Positions 56,658-64,000 of a stretch of DNA of 64,000 nucleotides are shown piece by piece (within the stretch, counting starts at the first letter, position 1; every line of letters starts with the position of its first letter). Location of the stretch: contig DDSH01000023.1 in NCBI GenBank assembly GCA_002343775.1, positions 49,733-113,732 of the forward strand, read 5' to 3'. The translations under genes and the position numbers were made by a program. The notes beneath the pieces are model-generated. The model saw nothing but the letters and a program-made list of their open reading frames with translations, did no database searches and was not told where the DNA came from. The DNA comes from Anaerolineales bacterium UBA2395. Lineage in GTDB: Bacteria; Chloroflexota; Anaerolineae; Anaerolineales; Villigracilaceae.

Positions 56658-58565
56658 TCATATTTTATCTGCGGGATCAATACGATCAAATTGAGCCCAG
56701 ATCACTTCTTCAAAACATTCCAAAACACTGGCATTCCATTTGGTAAGTTCTTCTTTTGGATAATCTTCCCGGATCGGGACATGATATGAGACTTGCTTTT
56801 GGTTTAATTTGTTTTCGATTTCCTTGGGTATATAAGTTGCATGAAAGAGGGTTGAATTATTTAAGGTCTCATGACCCAGTTTGCAGATCGGTCCCTTTGC
56901 CAGGTCGGAGGCGCTAAAGATCCAATACTCGTGCCCAGAAGAACGATCGCCTGCTTTTTGGTCTGTCACCACTCCGGCAATCACATAGCCGGAGTGGTCT
57001 GTGTGTGTTGAATCAAGCGTTGAGATCGTGTAAAGCAGCACCCGGTCTGGAAATACATAGGCATCTGCAATCTTGAAATCTTTTGTTGTGATCCGGCAGA
57101 TCGAATTGTTATGATGCAGCCCTTCGCCGCTGACCATTTCTTCAAGCGGAACCTGACGGGTCGTTACATCTTTATAGGCATTGAAAATGCGTTTTGGCAG
57201 AATATCGCGTGAAAACCCTTTGAACATAACAAAGAGGTCTTGTCCGCTATACGGTTGGATTTGCCGACCCATATACGTGTAAAGGTAAGGTCCCCAGCAA
57301 TACGGCATTTCGGAAATATACTCCGATGCTTGGACTTCGGCACGAGTCACATCGATTATGTGTTTGCCAATGCTGCTTAGGTCTAATACGGGAAGTGTAC
57401 CGTAGCCGGTGAGATGCTTTGGGAAAAGATTGCCGTTCAGGTCACGGTCGTAGCTGCGTAATAGTTCAGCGGTATTTGTAGCTGGAGTATGCAGCATGTA
57501 GATTGTGATCGTGTCGTTGGGGTTTTCATATTCTGATATGAGGTGGATGCAGGGTTTATCTACAACTACTTGCTTTGACCTCACAGTTTTTTTACCTGAC
57601 TGCAGATCGCGGCGGTCGATCGTGTATATGACTGTTTTTTTGTGAGGTAGTTTTGCATTCTTCCAAGGGGTGAACATTTCTGTTCCCGCTACAAAGGCAG
57701 TATCAGCCAGTAGGATGTAATCGCGGGTAAAGACCAGTTCATGGATACTTTGCTTGATCTCGATCTCACTGCCGTTCTCGTCTACGACAATCCATGTTTC
57801 GAATTCATGATAGCCATCCCAGCGGATCAGTTTGACCGGGTGTTCTTTGTTATTTGGCTTGAGTCGGTAGTTGACCAAAAAAACTTCCCCTTTTTCATGG
57901 TCGGTATAGAGGACGTGTGAATTGTTGTAGCCAGCGAAAAGACTTCCCATCACTTCCCCGGCGTTATCCGTCAGCATGGGCAGCCATTCGTCCCTGCGCC
58001 CAACGGGTGTGACGGCTTGAAGGCTATCTCTTTCAATAACCCACGGGCGGTCTACGTCGCTTGTGACTGCCAGCCGCCCGTCTGGCAGGAGGTATAAACC
58101 TTCTGTATAGGCGAACATGCCCAGCCCGGGAGAAAGGTACATGAACCCAACAAAGTCAAAGCAGTGACGGGTATTTTGTAGTTTTTGGCGGGCAATTGCA
58201 GCGGGAGTCCACAAATGGCGATTGGTTAGGCGGGGTTCTTTGCCATCAAAGTCGATGCGGATAATGTTGGTATCTCCGACCATGTAGGCTTCGGGTGACC
58301 CCAGGCATTGACAGATAAACAACGAGCCTTCAATATCGGCAGGGATGACACCTTCCAGGCACTGTAGAGCTATTTCAGAGTCAATTGTTGATGTATTGAT
58401 GGCGGAATAGGCATCTGGTAGAACAGGAGACGAAGCTGGGCGTTTGCTGAACACAATTTGCAAGTCCATGAAAGCCTGATGGAGCTTGCGCCCGAATAGT
58501 AATATGTATCGAAACCACGGGTAAATATTCTTGAAAACAAAGGCGGGTGTTTGTGGTTTGGGCAT
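56658..58565 (-). CDS. Carotenoid-oxygenase (RPE65/CCD) family protein
   Basis: The 635-residue protein has the beta-propeller pattern of carotenoid cleavage enzymes: GSLFICQCLGSPEAYM, FAYTEGLYLLPDGRLAVTSDV, a His in AGYNNSHVLYTDHEKGEVFL, QSIHELVFTRDYILLADTAF (matching the family HDFAITxxY step) and LHHNNSICRITTKDF. Four Fe-binding His are expected, and several are at the right places; not all can be fixed by eye. It is the first gene of a set with an SDR and an NTF2-like protein. Likely role: oxidation of a carotenoid or stilbene-type compound. Confidence 0.65.
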   Translation of the reverse strand: MPKPQTPAFVFKNIYPWFRYILLFGRKLHQAFMDLQIVFSKRPASSPVLPDAYSAINTSTIDSEIALQCLEGVIPADIEGSLFICQCLGSPEAYMVGDTNIIRIDFDGKEPRLTNRHLWTPAAIARQKLQNTRHCFDFVGFMYLSPGLGMFAYTEGLYLLPDGRLAVTSDVDRPWVIERDSLQAVTPVGRRDEWLPMLTDNAGEVMGSLFAGYNNSHVLYTDHEKGEVFLVNYRLKPNNKEHPVKLIRWDGYHEFETWIVVDENGSEIEIKQSIHELVFTRDYILLADTAFVAGTEMFTPWKNAKLPHKKTVIYTIDRRDLQSGKKTVRSKQVVVDKPCIHLISEYENPNDTITIYMLHTPATNTAELLRSYDRDLNGNLFPKHLTGYGTLPVLDLSSIGKHIIDVTRAEVQASEYISEMPYCWGPYLYTYMGRQIQPYSGQDLFVMFKGFSRDILPKRIFNAYKDVTTRQVPLEEMVSGEGLHHNNSICRITTKDFKIADAYVFPDRVLLYTISTLDSTHTDHSGYVIAGVVTDQKAGDRSSGHEYWIFSASDLAKGPICKLGHETLNNSTLFHATYIPKEIENKLNQKQVSYHVPIREDYPKEELTKWNASVLECFEEVIWAQFDRIDPADKI

Positions 58566-58712
58566 GTGGGTATTAAGTAGTTGTTGAGTACTTTCTGTAA
58601 AAATATTCCATCATTGCCTGTACCATGCGCAGGTACGTATGTGAAGCAATCCCATTTTGTCCGTGAAATCAGTGTCATCCGTGTGCAAAAAAAGACTTAA
58701 GAGGCGCTCTCT

Positions 58713-58753
58713 AAGATTGCTTCGGGCGGAAGAACACCGCCCTCGCAATGACG
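58713..58753. repeat. REP-like repeat
   Basis: GATTGCTTCGGGCGG and CCGCCCTCGCAATGACG are the inverted arms of the dispersed element of the 'TCATTGCGAGGGCG' type. It lies in the gap between the SDR and carotenoid-oxygenase genes, just downstream of the former's stop. A few bases to its left is GTCCGTGAAATCAGTGTCAT, a fragment like the repeat at 61296. Confidence 0.6.
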
Positions 58754-58766
58754 GAAATCTTGTTCG

Positions 58767-59741
58767 TTATGAAGCAATTGTAAAACCTGGGTTTTCTGCT
58801 GGGGATAAAGATGAGTTTTCCAGCATCTTATGGTGCAAGCCTGTTAACTCTTCACTGATGTTCCAAACTTTTTTGCCCATTGCCCGGTCTAGTGCATGGG
58901 CTGCTGGTTTTTCTTCGTGTGTCAGGTTGAAGAATTTCCCGCTGACGTTGCTTAATTCCGGGGCGGCGGCAAAGTAATAGAGTGCTTCTCCAGATACCTT
59001 GGGGTCTTTCAATAATGGGAAGAGCAGGTATTTTTGATACCAGCGATAAATGAATCCATTATTCATTCCAATATTGGTGGCAACTTCGCCGGGATGCACG
59101 GCATTGATCGTCACGCCAGTTCCATGTAAGCGTTCTGCTAATTCCCAAACGGTCATCAATTGAGCGGTCTTGGAAGCGCCATAGCCTTGCAGACCTTTGT
59201 ACCTGCGTTTTTCCCAAGTAAGGTCGTCCAGATTCAATCCTCCAAAGCGATGCCCTTCTGAGTTGACCTGGATGATGCGGGCGGGGGCGGAGGCGATCAT
59301 TCGTTCGAGCAGTAAGCGTGTAAAAAGAAATGATGCAAGGTGGTTGACGGCAAATGCGGTTTCAAAGCCATCAACGGTCAGCCTGCGTGTGGTCATGTGG
59401 ACGCCTGCGTTGTTGATCAAGATATGGATGGCGGGGAAGTGATGAAGGATATGACTGGCGGCGCGTTGAACGTCGTCGAGGTTGGAAAAATCAGCATGGA
59501 CAAGATCCACTCTGGCGTTGGAAAGAGCCGTGAGTTCCGCTTTGAGCGCCTCCGCTTTTTCCTCGTTCCGGTTCACCAAGACCAAATGAGCACCCGCTTG
59601 CGCGATCCGTTTTGCGGCTTCGTGCCCCACGCCTGAGGTTGCCCCGGTAATTACACAGACTTGACCATCCAACCTGGCGGTTGTGTTTTTTTGTGGTTTT
59701 CTTGCATTTTCAATAAATTGAAGTTCTTCAGGTAGTTTCAC
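58767..59741 (-). CDS. Short-chain dehydrogenase/reductase (retinol-dehydrogenase-like)
   Basis: The 324-residue protein has the NAD(P) motif VCVITGATSGVGHEAAKRIA (TGxxxGxG), NNAGVHMTTRR, and the catalytic YGASKTAQL. The N-terminal extension and the segment TGVTINAVHPGEVATNIGMN match the WWOX/retinol dehydrogenase branch. It oxidises or reduces an alcohol or aldehyde. Placed behind the carotenoid-oxygenase-like gene, it may act on the aldehyde that enzyme produces. Confidence 0.85.
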   Translation of the reverse strand: MKLPEELQFIENARKPQKNTTARLDGQVCVITGATSGVGHEAAKRIAQAGAHLVLVNRNEEKAEALKAELTALSNARVDLVHADFSNLDDVQRAASHILHHFPAIHILINNAGVHMTTRRLTVDGFETAFAVNHLASFLFTRLLLERMIASAPARIIQVNSEGHRFGGLNLDDLTWEKRRYKGLQGYGASKTAQLMTVWELAERLHGTGVTINAVHPGEVATNIGMNNGFIYRWYQKYLLFPLLKDPKVSGEALYYFAAAPELSNVSGKFFNLTHEEKPAAHALDRAMGKKVWNISEELTGLHHKMLENSSLSPAENPGFTIAS

Positions 59742-59753
59742 TGTGGGTTCTGC

Positions 59754-60194
59754 CTATCCAAAATATTTGTGCATGAATTTTCTGTAGGGACGATGGAACC
59801 ATGGAATCTCATTGAAAATATCTCCCCAGAGGTCGTAATAGTCGCGCTGGTTGATGATGCGATGGTCTTCGCCAAAGGTGAGTTTTGTGCAGCCGAACAT
59901 GGGTGTGCTGGGGAATTTTTTGAAGATCATGGTCATCTTCCATTCCATGAAGATCTCGTTCTTATTTTGCGCAATGGACGAGATGTCCATGTGCAGTTGT
60001 TCGCAGCGTTGGGTGAGGCGGTTGCAGAGAGCAATGAAATTTTCCTTGCCTTCCACTCGTTGGATGCTATCCTGAAAAACGATCTCATCATGATAGTAAG
60101 GAAAAATATGCGACCAATCGGGTTTTCCCTCGCGGTTATAGGTTTGAGACCAAAGCCTCAGAATATCATCGGTACTTAAGGGCGCAATGCTCAT
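59754..60194 (-). CDS. NTF2-like/SnoaL-fold protein
   Basis: 146 residues with the NTF2-like order: helix DDILRLWSQTYNREG, HIFPYYHDEIVFQDSIQRVEG (the typical YxxDVxFxDPxxxVxGxxxI step), strands MEWKMTMIFKKFP and LTFGEDHRIINQRDYYDLWG. Such folds serve as isomerases, cyclases or dehydratases, or just bind ligands. ATG 60194 with AAGGA upstream is preferred. It lies 12 bases from the SDR gene and is the first gene of this three-gene set. Confidence 0.75.
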   Translation of the reverse strand: MSIAPLSTDDILRLWSQTYNREGKPDWSHIFPYYHDEIVFQDSIQRVEGKENFIALCNRLTQRCEQLHMDISSIAQNKNEIFMEWKMTMIFKKFPSTPMFGCTKLTFGEDHRIINQRDYYDLWGDIFNEIPWFHRPYRKFMHKYFG

Positions 60195-60395
60195 GGAGTC
60201 CTTTTTTGTTGGCAGGCGTAATTTTTGGGGGTAATACAAGTATGAATTTGATAAAGCGGTGCATCTAATGAAGCGCTTGTGTGTAGTAACCGATAATTTC
60301 TCATAGTTTACTATAATTGTCTGAATACTAAAGATGACTAACTATATTCTCATGAATATCTTTTCAAAACTTTCGATCTGATGTTGGAGTCTATT
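60195..60395. promoter_or_regulatory. AT-rich divergent promoter region
   Basis: This is one of the most AT-rich parts of the window. ATAGTTTACTATAATTG and similar stretches give TATAAT/TATAGT-like -10 boxes on both strands, and TTGTCT (about 60317) lies 17 bases before AACTAT for the plus direction. No single promoter is convincing. It should drive the NTF2-like/SDR/oxygenase set to the left and the unknown gene to the right. Confidence 0.45.
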
Positions 60396-61208
60396 ATGGA
60401 AAACCCCGTATTAACCAAAAAACTATCCCGGCTGGGGCGGCTGGGGCGGAGCCTTCTGAAACGGTTTATGTATTCTCAAATGACGATCTATTCCGGGCTG
60501 CGGATCGCGTTTGGGAAGGATCAGCCGCACGTGCAATTCACCGTGGAAGTGGACCCACCCTCGGTCTATTGGGTGTACCGGATAAAGGCTTCTGAAATTG
60601 ATAATTTGACTCAAAAACTGCGCATCCCGCCCAACCTCTCGTTGACTCCCATTCGATGCCTCGATATTGACGAGCCGTCGTATTATCTCGCGCTCAACGC
60701 CTATCGTGTATCAGGCTTGGTGAACGGCGTGCGGGCGGAATGGTCTGTCTTTGTGCGGGATGCTACGAACACCCCCAGCTACATGATCGTGGATGCGCGG
60801 TCTTCCACCTTTTCCATGGACCCGGTCAGTATCGTTACCAAGGCATCCACAGTTCTTCACAAGCGCGAGGGGAATGTGATCCGCACCCAGATCGGGGAGG
60901 GGAAGGATGCGTTTGTGTCCACCATCACCCTGCCGGAGCAATCGCCTTCGGTTCATTCCTCGGCGGAGTGGGTGACTGCCAATGACTATATCTATTGGGG
61001 CAACGGCATCTGCGACCGCACGTTCTACAATGGGGGCTTGGCAAACACAAAGGTGAGCCTTGTTAGTAGTAAACATGCGATGATCCATGACGGAACGTTT
61101 TGGGCGCAGTTCGTGGAGCCGGACCCGGTTCACATTTTGATTCTGAACAATGCGATTGAGTTCGTGGTTTCTCCCTGGGAGAATGTGGACAGGGCGTTTG
61201 TTGGGTAG
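60396..61208 (+). CDS. Protein of unknown function next to the carotenoid-oxygenase set
   Basis: 270 residues, no signal peptide and no membrane segment. Recurrent strand-type stretches (VQFTVEVDPPSVYWVYRIKA, YYLALNAYRVSGLVNGVRAE, YMIVDARSSTFSMDPVSIV) suggest a beta-rich fold. The segment LVNGVRAEWSVFV and the later VNILILNNAIEFVVSPWEN-like end could hint at an acetoacetate-decarboxylase-like fold, but no active-site Lys could be placed. GGAG lies six bases before ATG 60396, which is used instead of 60381. Divergent from the NTF2-like gene, so possibly co-regulated with the set. Confidence 0.6.
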   Translation: MENPVLTKKLSRLGRLGRSLLKRFMYSQMTIYSGLRIAFGKDQPHVQFTVEVDPPSVYWVYRIKASEIDNLTQKLRIPPNLSLTPIRCLDIDEPSYYLALNAYRVSGLVNGVRAEWSVFVRDATNTPSYMIVDARSSTFSMDPVSIVTKASTVLHKREGNVIRTQIGEGKDAFVSTITLPEQSPSVHSSAEWVTANDYIYWGNGICDRTFYNGGLANTKVSLVSSKHAMIHDGTFWAQFVEPDPVHILILNNAIEFVVSPWENVDRAFVG

Positions 61209-61250
61209 CGGGCTTCGGTTTTGATGCCGTTTGTTTGTATAAACATGACT

Positions 61251-61284
61251 CACCCCGAAATTAAGGTTTCGCGGGTGGGTTCGT
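61251..61284 (+). terminator. Probable terminator
   Basis: CACCC-CGAAA pairs with TTTCG-C-GGGTG around TTAAGG with one bulge, followed by GGTTCGTTTTT. It lies about 40 bases past the gene ending at 61208. Confidence 0.65.
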
Positions 61285-61295
61285 TTTTAAGAGCA

Positions 61296-61378
61296 AATGG
61301 GACGCAGATGAACGCTGAAAACGCGGATTTTTTTAACCCTTTTCCGCGTCAGTCCGTGCTCGTCCGCGTCCCCAATTA
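61296..61378. repeat. Dispersed repeat of the 'GACGCAGATGAACGC' type
   Basis: GGGACGCAGATGAACGCTG and CGCGTCAGTCCGTGCTCGTC-type units with GTCCGCGTCCCC form the kind of repeat found between genes in many bacterial genomes. A fragment of the same type lies near 58658. It ends right next to the stop of the Roco gene. Confidence 0.5.
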
Positions 61379-61386
61379 AATTCGGT

Positions 61387-64000
61387 CTAATTCCCGTTGA
61401 CCACATCGGGGATGTTCGGCTGATACGCGTCGTAGTGACGTTTGCAGAGCCAGCGGAAATCGCCGGTGTAGGTGGCGACGCGGTGAAGACCCAATTTTTC
61501 GTGTGTTGGGTCAACATCGTTGAGGAAGCGATGCAGGGCGAGGATGCCGGAACGCTCTACTTCGTTGAGCATATCGCGCTGGGGAGGTCTTTGGTCAGGG
61601 GTTTCGATCTTGGTTGGCAATTTGCCGATGATGGCGCCTGCAAGTTTTAAGCGGTCATCAATGCCCCACGTTTCGGTGGTCTTGGAACCAAAGAAGGTAT
61701 TGATGGCGGGAGCGGCAATGGGCGAAATGATGTTCAATAACTTGAAGGCAAAAATCGCATAATTTGCCATCTGTTTAACCCACTCCTTTGGGGACTCAAT
61801 TTTGTACAAGCCATAGTCATAGAGTGGATGTTGACAGCCTTCCGCTTCACACCAGAGTTGCAGTTCCATTGGTTGTCCGAGAAGTTTTTCCAGTGAAGAC
61901 TCGGCATAGCCTGAACTAAGGGTAAACAAGCGTGGACCGTTCCTGCCTTCATCGGCAATAGCCCGCATGGTTGCCCAGAAGTGATCGGCGACGCGGCTGT
62001 CCAAGCCTGCAATTTGTTTTCTCGCCTGCGTAAGCTGTTCGTTGATGGCACTTAATTGGACGCTCAAATCGCGTTCTTCAAAGCCCAACAACAACTCGGC
62101 GATGGAGAGTTTGCAGGAACATTCCTGACAGCGGACATGCGTATCGCCTTCGGTGAGGAATTTTCGCAAGGCGTGAATGTTGAATCGCCCTTTGCATGCT
62201 TGACCATCAACCATCTCAGGGCATGGAACCATGAAACGATAGCGCCCTTCCAAGCCGGGCCAGTTATCGGCAATAAGCTTTTCCAGCGTGGAGTGAAGCA
62301 CGTTCATAAAATGTTCGGGCCACGCGGCTTGGGCGTAGATATGAAACTCACGATCTCGTTTTTCGATCATGGCGGTGCCGTGCGTGCCATGACTGAGGAA
62401 CATCCCTTTTTGCCAGTGGAGGCTGTGCGCGTTGACTGGATAAGCATAATCATGCGTGCGGACGATCATCCACGGGACGAGGCCGGGCGGGTCTTCTTCC
62501 ATCGCGCAGACCATCGCAATGCGGCGTTGATCGTCCGGCGGTTCCTGTTCTGGCAGCCACGGTAATTCAGGGCGCACTTGGGGAACATGCTGGGCGACGA
62601 GACTCGCTTTGCCATCCGTCAGGCGATAGCAGACATCGTACTTTTCCATCAGGCGCAGGAAGAAGGGATAGAGGGTAGATTGGTATCTTGGTTCATTGGG
62701 AAAATCGTGGTCGTACCAGACTTTGGATAATTGATCGTCTGGCAGGAGACCATCCCGTTCTGCGGTGGCGCGATTTTCGAGCACGAAGCCGATGGCTTTG
62801 GTGAGCCATTCGGGTTTTAGCACCACGTCGTCGCGGAGTTTTTCGTCGTCAGAGTAGTGGACGATGTAGCCGAGGTCGTGCATGAGGTGGGCGAGGGTGT
62901 CGGTGGCAATGTCGCTCAAGCCGCGTGCAGCGCAGATTCCGCTAAAGGCGGCGAAAGAGATGCGCGGTTCGGGGAGGGCAATCAACTCGTCGCGGGCGGC
63001 TTTCCAGTCGCGGTTGAACAGCATCCCCATTTGTTCCAGTTTGGCGGATTCGCGGGCGATGACCTTTTTCAACTCGGCGATGCCGACCATCTCGCCTGTG
63101 GCGGGGTCGGGAACGAGGCTGTCCACTTCAAGAAAGTCAACGATCATCTCGCCGTATTGCCGTTTGAGAACGTCCTTGTCAATGCGCGCGATGCGCTCGC
63201 CCGTTTTGCAGTGTGTGGAGACGATGAGCACGCGCGCTTCGTCCCCGACCCGCAGGCGGATCATGTTCAGCCAGTCTTCCACCTGACCCTGCTGGACGCC
63301 GCGGCGCGGCTCCCAGACCAGCAGGTAGAGCGAACGGCGGCTGAAGAAGAACTGGTGCGTGACGCGGTAGACGTCCTGCCCGCCGAAATCCCAGGCGTTG
63401 AGTTGGATTTCGACGCCGTCCTTCTCGGGGTGCGGCAGGCGCAAGCCGTGAATGTCAATTTCGACGCCGTGCGTGGTTCTTTCATCTTTCTTCGGCGCTC
63501 CTTCTCCCTTTTCATTTTTCAACGCTTTTAAGAGCGTAGTCTTGCCGACGTTGCCTTCGCCGACCAGTACCAGTTTGGCTTCGTAGAGCGGCTCGGCGTT
63601 TTGCTCGAGGCTGCGGAGGTAGGCTTTGACTGCGTCCAGACCTTGATCGTATGCGCTTTTCAGGACGGGGTTGAGAGGGTTGCCGCTGAGTCTGAATCTA
63701 GTCAAATGCTCAAGTTGGGCGAGAGATGTGGGAAGGTTGATAATCTGATTACTGTAAAGAGCAATATCTTGTAGTTGTATACATTGACCTAATAAGTCAG
63801 GTATCCTTGTCAATTGATTGTCACCAAGGTCCAAGTATTCTAACTTCGCGAGTTGGCATATTGATTCTGGTAATAGAACTAACTTGTTGCTAAACAGGGA
63901 AACCCACGTTAATTGTGCAAGGTCACCAAACGATTCTGGTAACTTTACTAATTGATTCCCGTGTAAATAAAGTGTTCTCAACTGCGTGAGTTGACCGAGC
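61387..64000 (-). CDS. LRR-Roc-COR (Roco) GTPase, N-terminus outside the window
   Basis: The frame is still open at base 64000 (LTQL codons before RTLYLHGNQ), so the N-terminus is missing. Seen: at least four leucine-rich repeats (LYLHGNQLVKLPESFGDL, LDLGDNQLTRIPDLLGQC), the Roc GTPase with P-loop GEGNVGKTTLLKAL and DFGGQDVYRVTHQFFF (switch II), then a COR region (about 330-560). The C-terminal part has CPEMVDGQACKGRFN and CQECSCKLSIAELL, a likely zinc site, and a hydrophobic stretch FAFKLLNIISPIAAPAINTF. Bacterial Roco proteins dimerise through COR and switch with GTP. The zinc and hydrophobic tail could be an effector. Function unknown. Confidence 0.87.
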   Translation of the reverse strand, partial: LGQLTQLRTLYLHGNQLVKLPESFGDLAQLTWVSLFSNKLVLLPESICQLAKLEYLDLGDNQLTRIPDLLGQCIQLQDIALYSNQIINLPTSLAQLEHLTRFRLSGNPLNPVLKSAYDQGLDAVKAYLRSLEQNAEPLYEAKLVLVGEGNVGKTTLLKALKNEKGEGAPKKDERTTHGVEIDIHGLRLPHPEKDGVEIQLNAWDFGGQDVYRVTHQFFFSRRSLYLLVWEPRRGVQQGQVEDWLNMIRLRVGDEARVLIVSTHCKTGERIARIDKDVLKRQYGEMIVDFLEVDSLVPDPATGEMVGIAELKKVIARESAKLEQMGMLFNRDWKAARDELIALPEPRISFAAFSGICAARGLSDIATDTLAHLMHDLGYIVHYSDDEKLRDDVVLKPEWLTKAIGFVLENRATAERDGLLPDDQLSKVWYDHDFPNEPRYQSTLYPFFLRLMEKYDVCYRLTDGKASLVAQHVPQVRPELPWLPEQEPPDDQRRIAMVCAMEEDPPGLVPWMIVRTHDYAYPVNAHSLHWQKGMFLSHGTHGTAMIEKRDREFHIYAQAAWPEHFMNVLHSTLEKLIADNWPGLEGRYRFMVPCPEMVDGQACKGRFNIHALRKFLTEGDTHVRCQECSCKLSIAELLLGFEERDLSVQLSAINEQLTQARKQIAGLDSRVADHFWATMRAIADEGRNGPRLFTLSSGYAESSLEKLLGQPMELQLWCEAEGCQHPLYDYGLYKIESPKEWVKQMANYAIFAFKLLNIISPIAAPAINTFFGSKTTETWGIDDRLKLAGAIIGKLPTKIETPDQRPPQRDMLNEVERSGILALHRFLNDVDPTHEKLGLHRVATYTGDFRWLCKRHYDAYQPNIPDVVNGN

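Noticed and set aside
1..64000. tRNA, rRNA or phage genes
   Set aside because: No T-arm (GGTTCGAATCC-like) with a matching acceptor stem, no rRNA block and no integrase, capsid or terminase gene was seen on either strand.

Overview
The window is a gene-dense bacterial chromosome segment of moderate GC, with short operons, few gaps and many bidirectional hairpin terminators. Gene content points to the phylum Chloroflexota, most likely class Anaerolineae. The indicators are an archaeal-type isopentenyl phosphate kinase, a stand-alone methylmalonyl-CoA mutase catalytic subunit, several lipoproteins with Thr/Pro-rich (TPT) linkers, an NBR1-like Ig lipoprotein, DUF2089 and DUF2207 proteins, and no outer-membrane or LPS genes. 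This is inference from gene content; there is no rRNA or other marker gene here. No tRNA, rRNA or CRISPR array was seen. || Layout. 1-3.2 kb: a 5'-truncated DUF5305-like protein, a small secreted RTX-repeat protein, then a DUF2089 regulator coupled to an eleven-repeat protein. 3.3-6.2 kb: a LuxR-DUF805 fusion with a decayed duplicate upstream, a DUF4177-like protein and methylmalonyl-CoA mutase. 6.4-12.1 kb: a zinc-ribbon membrane protein, a DUF2207 membrane protein ending in a Cys-Ala tail, a radical SAM/SPASM enzyme with a PqqD-like domain, a tail-anchored protein, and a second PqqD/radical-SAM paralogue that has lost its cluster cysteines. 12.2-16.1 kb: an SH3/FnIII lipoprotein, a HEAT-repeat protein, a phosphopentomutase-like enzyme, a methyltransferase and a thioredoxin-like protein whose first redox cysteine codon is an in-frame TGA (candidate selenoprotein). 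16.2-19.3 kb: an EF-G paralogue and an SNase-like protein. 19.3-23.7 kb: a sulfur-carrier cysteine-synthesis locus (MoaD/ThiS carrier, then CysM, JAMM protease, DUF4395, thioredoxin, a second carrier, MoeZ) preceded by a leader with a Cys-codon peptide and alternative hairpins. 23.7-37.4 kb: a GxxExxY gene beside a zinc-ribbon remnant, membrane proteins, glycosyltransferase, thioesterase, ChrA, lipoproteins, a deoxynucleoside kinase overlapping a cNMP/SpoIIE phosphatase, a Cys/Met-metabolism PLP enzyme, and an ABC-F ATPase with a short-uORF leader. 37.6-43.5 kb: PIG-L deacetylase, Yip1 protein, a MacB-like ABC system with a secreted middle component, and a PilZ protein. 43.5-53.4 kb: amidase, formate-THF ligase with a Lys/Ala-rich N-terminus, isopentenyl phosphate kinase, PaaI thioesterase, PsuG and an SPFH-like pair. 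53.4-64 kb: PHP phosphoesterase, MFS transporter, SCO1-cytochrome c fusion, a carotenoid-oxygenase/SDR/NTF2-like cluster, and a truncated LRR-Roc-COR GTPase. || How the genes fit together. Three groups carry the most information. (1) The 19.6-23.7 kb operon matches the CysM-CysO-Mec-MoeZ protein-thiocarboxylate route to cysteine, and its leader peptide has two Cys codons next to a hairpin, which suggests attenuation by cysteine supply. (2) The 6.4-12.1 kb cluster looks like a post-translational modification system acting on the Cys-Ala tail of its own membrane protein, using an active and a cluster-less radical SAM pair. (3) The TGA in the thioredoxin-like gene lies exactly at the first Cys of a CxxC motif and is followed by a SECIS-like hairpin. 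Dispersed palindromic repeats (near 23.8, 26.9, 28.2, 35.25, 58.7 and 61.3 kb) occupy gene borders.
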